Shown here one piece after another: positions 58,290-64,000 of a DNA stretch of 64,000 nucleotides. Position numbers and translations under genes: made by a program. Source of the stretch: Ixodes scapularis (Eukaryota > Arthropoda > Arachnida > Ixodida > Ixodidae); assembly GCF_016920785.2 (NCBI RefSeq), contig NW_024609881.1:46346710-46410709 (forward strand). The letters run 5' to 3'. The notes beneath the pieces are model-generated. The model was given only the letters and a program-made list of their open reading frames with translations, was not told where the DNA came from and searched no databases. How positions within the stretch are numbered: the first letter of the stretch is position 1; the number at the start of each line of letters is the position of its first letter.

Positions 58290-59400
58290 AACAGGAAGTC
58301 CTAAAAGATTACTTACATAAAGCTACAACCGGTGTAGCCTTATATGGGATGCCAAACTCCATTAGGGTCATTACAGGAAGTTAGATTTTACTCTTTAAAA
58401 CATGTCTTATACACCGTTTCTGTTTTCGTGCTCTAGAGCTAAATGTGCCGGTTCTGAAAAAGGCATCTGTGCATGTGTCCAAAGCTGGTCGTAGCCTGCT
58501 AAGTTTAGTGGCAGCATGATTCCGCTAAATTTTGTGGATTCTGTGGAGCATGGGTTCGTAACCTACAATATCACGGTACAGGAGGAGGGTCACGTGGCTT
58601 AGAGACCACGCAACCCCCATCCCTCTTTCTGTTTCTTCACCCTCCCTGCACGTGTCCGAAGCCGCCCTCCCCCAGACCCCTACCTGCGGCCCCCCCCCCT
58701 CTACCTCCCCGGGCCCCCTCGCCCGAGTTCCCTTCACCCTCCCTATGTGTGTCCGAAGCCATCCCCCAGTTCCTTCCCCGTCCATTCGCCCCCCTTCACC
58801 CTCTCTGTGTGTGTCCGTCTCTAAGTTATGTGACCTATGATATCACATGATTATAACTTTGATCAAATGATCAAAATTAAACAAAAGCCAGTGCTAGCGC
58901 ACTTATGTCGCATTCAGTCAAACAACGTATCGCCTAATTTTTTATATTTGTAGTGCTTCCAGAGATGCAGAGTTTTAATGGTTTTATCAATATATGGGTA
59001 AATAATTATCAAGATAATCGATCCACATGATTAAAATTTCCCTTCATGCAACTGGAATTCAATGAATGAAGCATTATGAACGACAAGCGTAAAAATCAAG
59101 AATAGAATTGTAACTTGCAGACAGAAAACTCCGCATGTAGTGCTACTCAGTAACTATAAAGCTCCCTGAAGGCAAATCATATGACTTGATCATTAGATTG
59201 GCAGTGAAAAAACCTGCAGCTCTTCGAAAGTAATTTTGGCATTTTCATTGTCTTTCATAGCTTACAACATAATAGTGTGAAATATGAAAAGATTTGTTAT
59301 GCTGTTCCTATAGTTTATATTTGCCTCTTATGGCTATCCAGCTTGCCTTGCCTAGCTACACACATGAAGGTTAATAGGCTCAAATTATTCTACCAGTAAG
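58290..59400. other. no gene; C-rich three-unit repeat at 58620-58825
   Basis: CTTCACCCTCCCTGCACGTG, CTTCACCCTCCCTATGTGTG and CTTCACCCTCTCTGTGTGTG each precede TCCGAAGCC or TCCGTC, forming a roughly 100-bp imperfect tandem. TTTAGTGG/CGCTAAATTT motifs lie at about 58500-58530. No coding domain. Confidence 0.6.
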
Positions 59401-59519
59401 TCAACAACTAGTACGGTCTGTCTATCAGTGACAACGTTTCGGTGAACTCCAACCGACTATATAGCAAGTAATATGACAAAACAACATGCAAGTTTTTCTG
59501 TCGAAAGGATGCCTTTTTG

Positions 59520-59945
59520 TAGTTTTTTTAAGCACCGTTACAGAGTGGAACATGCTTCCTTCGCAGATGGTAAACCTTGACTGCATTGATAAACTATCAT
59601 CCAGCTTTCAACCACTAATTGACAACACAAATTAGTAGATATGCCCAGCAACTCACCTGTACCATTCACTTTATGAACATTCTAGTGTCCTTTCTCACCA
59701 TTGTGCGAACTTTAACCTTGGTTCGGCAAGCGCTTGTGTATTCTGCGATCATTGTTACTGGCCTTTCAGACGTAAAAATATTAGGGATATAGGCACTGAC
59801 TTTTCTGTTTCTGTGCCCAAAACCATTGACTATATCATTTTTGTTTCTTTATACCCTGCTGTACTATCATTAATTGTGTTTTTGTGCAATGCCTTGGCCT
59901 CTTCACAGCCGGGCAGCAAGTACTCCAAATAAATAAATAAACAAA
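59520..59945 (+). mobile_element. LINE 3' end (non-LTR retrotransposon)
   Basis: TVTEWNMLPSQMVNLDCIDK near 59540-59610 matches the C-terminal tail common to Jockey/CR1-type reverse transcriptases (W..LP..V). The stop is followed by an untranslated part and an AAATAAATAAATAAAC tail at 59928-59943. 5' truncated, as is usual. Clade not determined. Confidence 0.5.
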
Positions 59946-59949
59946 TTTG

Positions 59950-61215
59950 CTGAAACAAAACATTTGTAAAAAAAAAAAAAAAAAATTTAAAACTAGGCTG
60001 GTAAAGTTCCACGCCGTTTAATTTATAGCTACTACAAGTCGCAAAACAACAAACAACTTCGTAAGCCATGAGCTACAAAGAACAAAATTCAGGTCATTCA
60101 CAAATCCGAGCTGACCAAGTCACATATATTTTATTACAGGTGGCAAAACAAACAGAAAATAAATGGGTGAGCCTGAGCTGCAAAAGAACAAAATATCTCA
60201 CCTCATGTTCAAAACAAGTTTAGTTAGACATTGAAACTATGTCTGTCATAAGTGACGAAAAAAAAAAGTAACTAACTAATTCAGGTTATTTACAAAACAA
60301 AACTCATGAAATTAGATACAGGAAGCATATCTGTGATAAGTGACAAAACATCTTGGTGAGCCTGGACCATGAGCAAATATGGTCACTTACTAAACAAAAT
60401 AAAATGAACACATAAGTAAAACAAGATAGCTAAATAAGGAGACCACCAATTTCTCAACTTGTCTTTCAGGCATATTCAGCACTAGGGCCCTGTTATCTAT
60501 AGTCAGTCACAGATTAAAGGCCGACATACGCTTCGTATATTCAAATTTTTTTTTCGCGCTTTCTATTCTCCCAAGTATCTCTCCCCTTTTCACCTTCATG
60601 CAGCATGGATCCCCTCACAGTTTGGGAGCGGAGGAAGCCAAGAAGATTATCTTCCCTGTAGAAGATTGAGGTCGTACATCAGCCTCTAAGAGTAAAGTGC
60701 AAGCTGTGCCTCCAACGCGAGGTAGCCTTGATAGCACAAGCGTGCACGCGCAGTCCAAGCATGGCGAAAAGTAACGAGCGTGTGCTGGACGCGGAGTTTC
60801 CACTTTACTTTTAACGTGTCACTGACTATAGCAGGTGTTGGCAGCACCCAGAGAAAACTCTTTCGGCCTTTAATCATTCACTCAAATGGAAAGGGTACAA
60901 CTATTGTAGAGTGTAAAGGGTAGTCCAGATGGACACGTGACTCCGTATTCCACTGCGCGCATGCAAGTTTGGACAGACGGGACTACCATCTTCCAGCCGC
61001 ACCCAGTCGTTTTCAATTGAACTTTTCTGAGGATAATTGTGGAATATCCCTTGAAAACTGCCTATAATAAAAGCCGCTAGACTGCAACCACATTACAAGA
61101 GGTGTATAATCATTTTAAGCAGCCGGATGCGACTCAAGGACATCATTCCTGTGCACTAAAAGCACATGCACATGACACGTACTCCTCATTTGAGCAGAAA
61201 ACATGAACAACTCAC
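59950..61215. other. no gene; degenerate tandem repeats at 60080-60420
   Basis: Loose repeats such as CTGTCATAAGTGACGAAAA and CTGTGATAAGTGACAAAAC, GGTGAGCCTGAGCTGCAAA and GGTGAGCCTGGACCATGAG recur about every 100-130 bp. No domain in 60420-61215. Confidence 0.45.
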
Positions 61216-61221
61216 GTCATC

Positions 61222-62004
61222 TCAATCCCTTTTAATTCTGTTTGGGAGCTTACAAACAAAAGCCTTGTTACCAATATCTACAAACACGCACACAGAGGAT
61301 ATCAGAGATAGGGAAAGTGCTTGAATGATGTTGCTTGGAGAGATAAAACACTCTTGCATGTGAGCTGGATAATCTCCGTCAACGGTCACTATTTCTTTAC
61401 AAAGGAGAAGGCATGGCTTCGATGGGGCAGAAAGCTCTACGATTCTATTAATTACATAAAACAAAGGGTTTGACCCCATAATTACAGTACTGTCCCTCTT
61501 TTTTTCACGGGTGTACTGCCTGCTTGTGATGATGTTGCCCTCAAGAACAAATCGGAAGTACTCTCCTACTGAGACTGTCTGAGGGTACCCAGCTTGAAGG
61601 AGAGCTTCTTGTTCACTGGCTGAAAGGTTGGTAACATTTTTGCCTGACCCAGCAGAGTTGCACCGCCAACCTCACATGCTGTCTGGACAAGCCGATGCTT
61701 GAGCATCTTGTCGCATACAGCTTTCACAGGCGATGAAATGTTTATTGTTACGGGCAACAACTCTACTTCTTGTGCCATGCACACACGCTCCAAAATCTGC
61801 AGGGGAACGCCCTTTGCAGCTGTTACACATTCACAAGCTTTCCGTTTCCCGTCTTAAGAACAAACGCAGAGTGTGCCCACAGCGGTCCCAGGCCACGCAC
61901 TGACTTTGCCAGATGCAAGAGCTGATGCATGTTGAATGTCATCATTTTCGCGTTATACAGCCGTAGCACCTGGTCCACGAACCTCTTGAGGAGTGATTCT
62001 AAAA
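61222..62004 (-). pseudogene. second Tnp2/DUF4218-type transposase, C-terminal part
   Basis: After an acceptor-like TTTTAG, the minus strand reads LLKRFVDQVLRLYNAKMMTF, NMHQLLHLAKSVRGLGPLWA and HSAFVLKTGNG, the DUF4218 core (N.H.LLHL, GPLW..SAF). Shifted frames continue with LERVCMAQEVELLP, TLLGQAKMLPTFQPVNKK (to 61566) and, from 61479, YVINRIVEL to a stop at 61222. The N-terminal Tnp2 core is absent. Different sequence from the 49483 copy, so a separate family or an old split. Confidence 0.65.
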
Positions 62005-62228
62005 TAGAAAGAATTCAATTAAGAATTTATTTTAGAATGGCACAAAAGCTAGCGCAGATCTTCAAAAAACAATATTTGATGGGTACCTAATTCAAACATT
62101 CCAACTGAGAAGGCACGAAATTATTATAAAACTGAAAGTGCTGTTGCTACTATACTCCGTTCAAGGCTAAGCGGACAGGACGGAAGAAGCAAGTTACTTT
62201 TTGGGCCCAGTCAACGGTTGGTCTCGCA

Positions 62229-62410
62229 CAGGGGCAGATTTAGAGGCGGGGTCCGGATGTCCTGACCCCCCCCCCCCCTCTTGATTTCTGCACGTGTAAC
62301 TTTTAGGGCGTGAAACGAGGGAGAGGGGGAGAGGGTTCCTAAACAAACGGCACGCTGACCAACACCTGACCCCCCCCCCCCCCCTCAGGAAATTCCTGCA
62401 TCCGCCCCTG
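62229..62410. mobile_element. 182-bp hAT MITE with perfect 8-bp duplication
   Basis: GTCTCGCA occurs exactly at both borders (62221-62228, 62411-62418). Ends CAGGGGCAGAT and inverse CAGGGGCGGAT are classic hAT termini. The interior has two poly-C runs. No coding capacity. Confidence 0.92.
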
Positions 62411-62664
62411 GTCTCGCACCACATGGTCATGCTCTCCATGTGCACTCATGCACACACAGCGGGGTCAGGTGATGAAAGGCAGGCGATTGATTGGTTCGGC
62501 AAGCATGTAGCTTCCGTCCTGCCATGTCAGCTTAGCGGTGCATGCAGTAATGCAGTAATGTGGCAAAACTATTAGGACATAGAAAACCACGGTCATAAAT
62601 GCGGTTTATAAGGACCACGCTCATAACTTCCCAATCAAATTTTAAAGCATGTTTCTAGATTTAG

Positions 62665-63360
62665 TTAAAGGGGAACTCCGCCGATTTTTTGGTAGACTTC
62701 GATTTGGCAGAAAATTTGCAGACCGCGTCAATGACCCCTTCATTATCATTTAACCAATATTTTGGTTAAATGATAACCAAAAGATTTTAAGAAAAGAAAA
62801 CTTTTCCGTGAAGTTGTTGAATTTTCAAATTACTCCGGCCGCGAGGGTTCCAGGAGGCGACTCTCTTCTGGCAACAATGAAAAATCCCTACTTTTCGCTA
62901 CCCGCGTACGTCACAAATGTGCACGAGCGACTCGGGCAGCCGCGGCCCGTGAAGTGGCTTTCCGGACGCCAGCGATCGAGATAATTTTTCCGCAGCTTCA
63001 AGGTTGAAATTCCTCTGCAATGGGTAGCTATATGTGCTCCGCGATAGATTGTAGAAACAGTGCCGGGAAAAAGATCTTTTTTTTACCCTTATTTTCGTGG
63101 GAGAAAAAAAAAAGAGCGTTCCCCGGCAGCAATGGAGGCCAGCCACGTCAAGGTGCTTTTGCGCGAGCTGTGTGCCGAGAAAACTAGTGTCACGTGAATC
63201 ATTTTTACTTTTGCTCGGAATACTTTATAGACATGTGTTGCGAGTTGAGTTTCCTTCAGCAGCTGGAACAGCTTCAAGAGCGGAAAGCGCAAACTCAAGC
63301 CGGCTGTGACCATTACGACACCCGTCCAAAGAAGGGCGCTAATAATATCGAGAAATAAAG
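62665..63360 (+). mobile_element. TTAAAGGG-type element carrying a THAP remnant
   Basis: Starts TTAAAGGGGAACTCCGCCGA, close to the end of the 34890 foldback (TTAAAGGGCTACTCCACCGA), and shares CTGGCAACAATGAAAAA further in. The inverse end is not found before 64000, so the element is truncated or longer than the window. It differs from the shorter relatives in containing a zinc-finger reading frame. Confidence 0.6.
63019..63357 (+). pseudogene. THAP-like zinc-finger gene, frameshifted
   Basis: From ATG 63019: MGSYMCSAIDCRNSAGKKIF (first two zinc Cys), then after frame changes FYFCSEYFIDMCCELSF, resembling the C..HF end of a THAP domain with His replaced by Tyr, then LEQLQERKAQTQAGCDHYD to a TAA near 63357. 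Poly-T and poly-A runs (63070-63112) are probable frameshift sites. Found inside a TTAAAGGG element, it may be a captured or encoded DNA-binding protein. Confidence 0.45.
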
Positions 63361-64000
63361 TACACGATCTAGGACTATAGTTGACATTTTGCACAGTCAC
63401 ATTTGATATTCACAATTGGTTCAGTGATTTTTTTTTATATAAACACTGTATTTGTTTCGGACGCCGAATCTAGCTCGGGCTACTCTCGGAGTTTCATTCA
63501 CGCGGCCGATATGTTGAAGACGAGAAGTGAATCGTCTAAACAAAGTTCAAGTCTGAATTTAGACATGACTTTCGACATATTGCTATTCCTGTCTGCGATT
63601 ACAGAGGTTTATGGAGCAGGTGTTGAGCTCCATTAAAATACGATAGAGCCTCGCCTGGTTTGTTAAATGTTTGGCGTGCAATATTCTTTGCAGAAAAAGT
63701 GGTGAAAACGTCTTTAATTTATTCTATTGCGGATAAATTTTATATAGGACTGAAAAGTTTTTTTTAACCATGAAAATATTAATGTTGTTGAGGGGAGGCA
63801 TTCAGATTTACAGCTGATGGAAACTGTGCTAAACCAACTTAATTTTAAAAAAATCTTATATAGAATCACCCTTTTCCCAAGTGCTCTCGTGGATGGGTGT
63901 TTGAACGCGTTGCATTCTACTCAAAAAGTAGAGAGAAAAAATACGGGTACATATTTTTTTACCAACTTTTGTTAACTCATTTTTATTTAAAAGATTTATG
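63361..64000. other. no recognisable gene
   Basis: A frame at 63403-63636 (IGSVIFFYINTVFVSDAESS) has a hydrophobic start like a signal peptide, but no splice or domain support. The rest is AT-rich. Confidence 0.4.

Overview
This is a eukaryotic, intron-bearing, repeat-dense nuclear sequence. The mixture of element types (TTAAAGGG-ended foldback elements, a tRNA-derived SINE, a Helentron-like Helitron with a C-terminal endonuclease, Tnp2/DUF4218 EnSpm transposases, hAT, MULE, THAP and Ty3/gypsy remnants), long introns and short cysteine-containing exons fit an arthropod, most likely a tick (Ixodida). That assignment is an inference. No rRNA, functional tRNA or CRISPR array was seen.

Layout. 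0.6-2.0 kb: a decayed MULE with inverted ends built of short tandem units. 3.0-33.2 kb: at least seven short plus-strand exons with strong splice donors and mutually compatible phases. They look like one spread-out host gene for a cysteine-containing, probably secreted protein of unknown function. 8.2-14.6 kb, minus strand: one large Helitron/Helentron protein (Arg/Glu-rich 17-residue repeats, HUH Rep, PIF1-like helicase, endonuclease) broken by a few stops and frameshifts, with an array of GTTGCATGCAAC and GGTCACGTGACC palindromes upstream of it. 4.4 and 17.0 kb: two copies of one foldback element. 19.1-19.7 kb: a 345-bp tandem duplication. 20.9 kb: a THAP fragment. 29.4-30.7 kb: purine tracts and a degenerate GCTAAATTTAGCGG array. 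32.0-32.8 kb: an 813-bp foldback. 34.3-35.6 kb: a TAATTAC-rich element with a TTAA foldback nested in it.

38.7-39.4 kb holds a minus-strand hAT (Ac/ZBED-like) remnant. 40.2-46.9 kb holds a second, plus-strand hAT (GTF2IRD2-like) gene cut into four pieces by later insertions. One insertion is a non-autonomous hAT that itself contains a SINE and a TTAA foldback. 46.9-49.3 kb is a run of small foldback elements and two back-to-back perfect palindromes. 49.5-51.6 kb is an EnSpm/Tnp2 transposase pseudogene, followed by a second SINE copy and tandem repeats. 53.1-58.3 kb is a minus-strand Ty3/gypsy element with unusually short 133-bp LTRs and a CACT target duplication. Beyond it lie a LINE 3' end, a second Tnp2/DUF4218 fragment (minus), a hAT MITE with a perfect 8-bp duplication, and another TTAAAGGG element carrying a broken THAP domain.

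The mobile genes do not act together: they are independent insertions of different ages, many nested. The only strong candidate for host coding content is the split plus-strand gene, plus two weaker minus-strand exon candidates (6.0 and 28.1 kb). Exon calls rest on reading splice signals and codon phase by eye, and element families on recognised protein motifs. Long stretches between features hold nothing I can identify.
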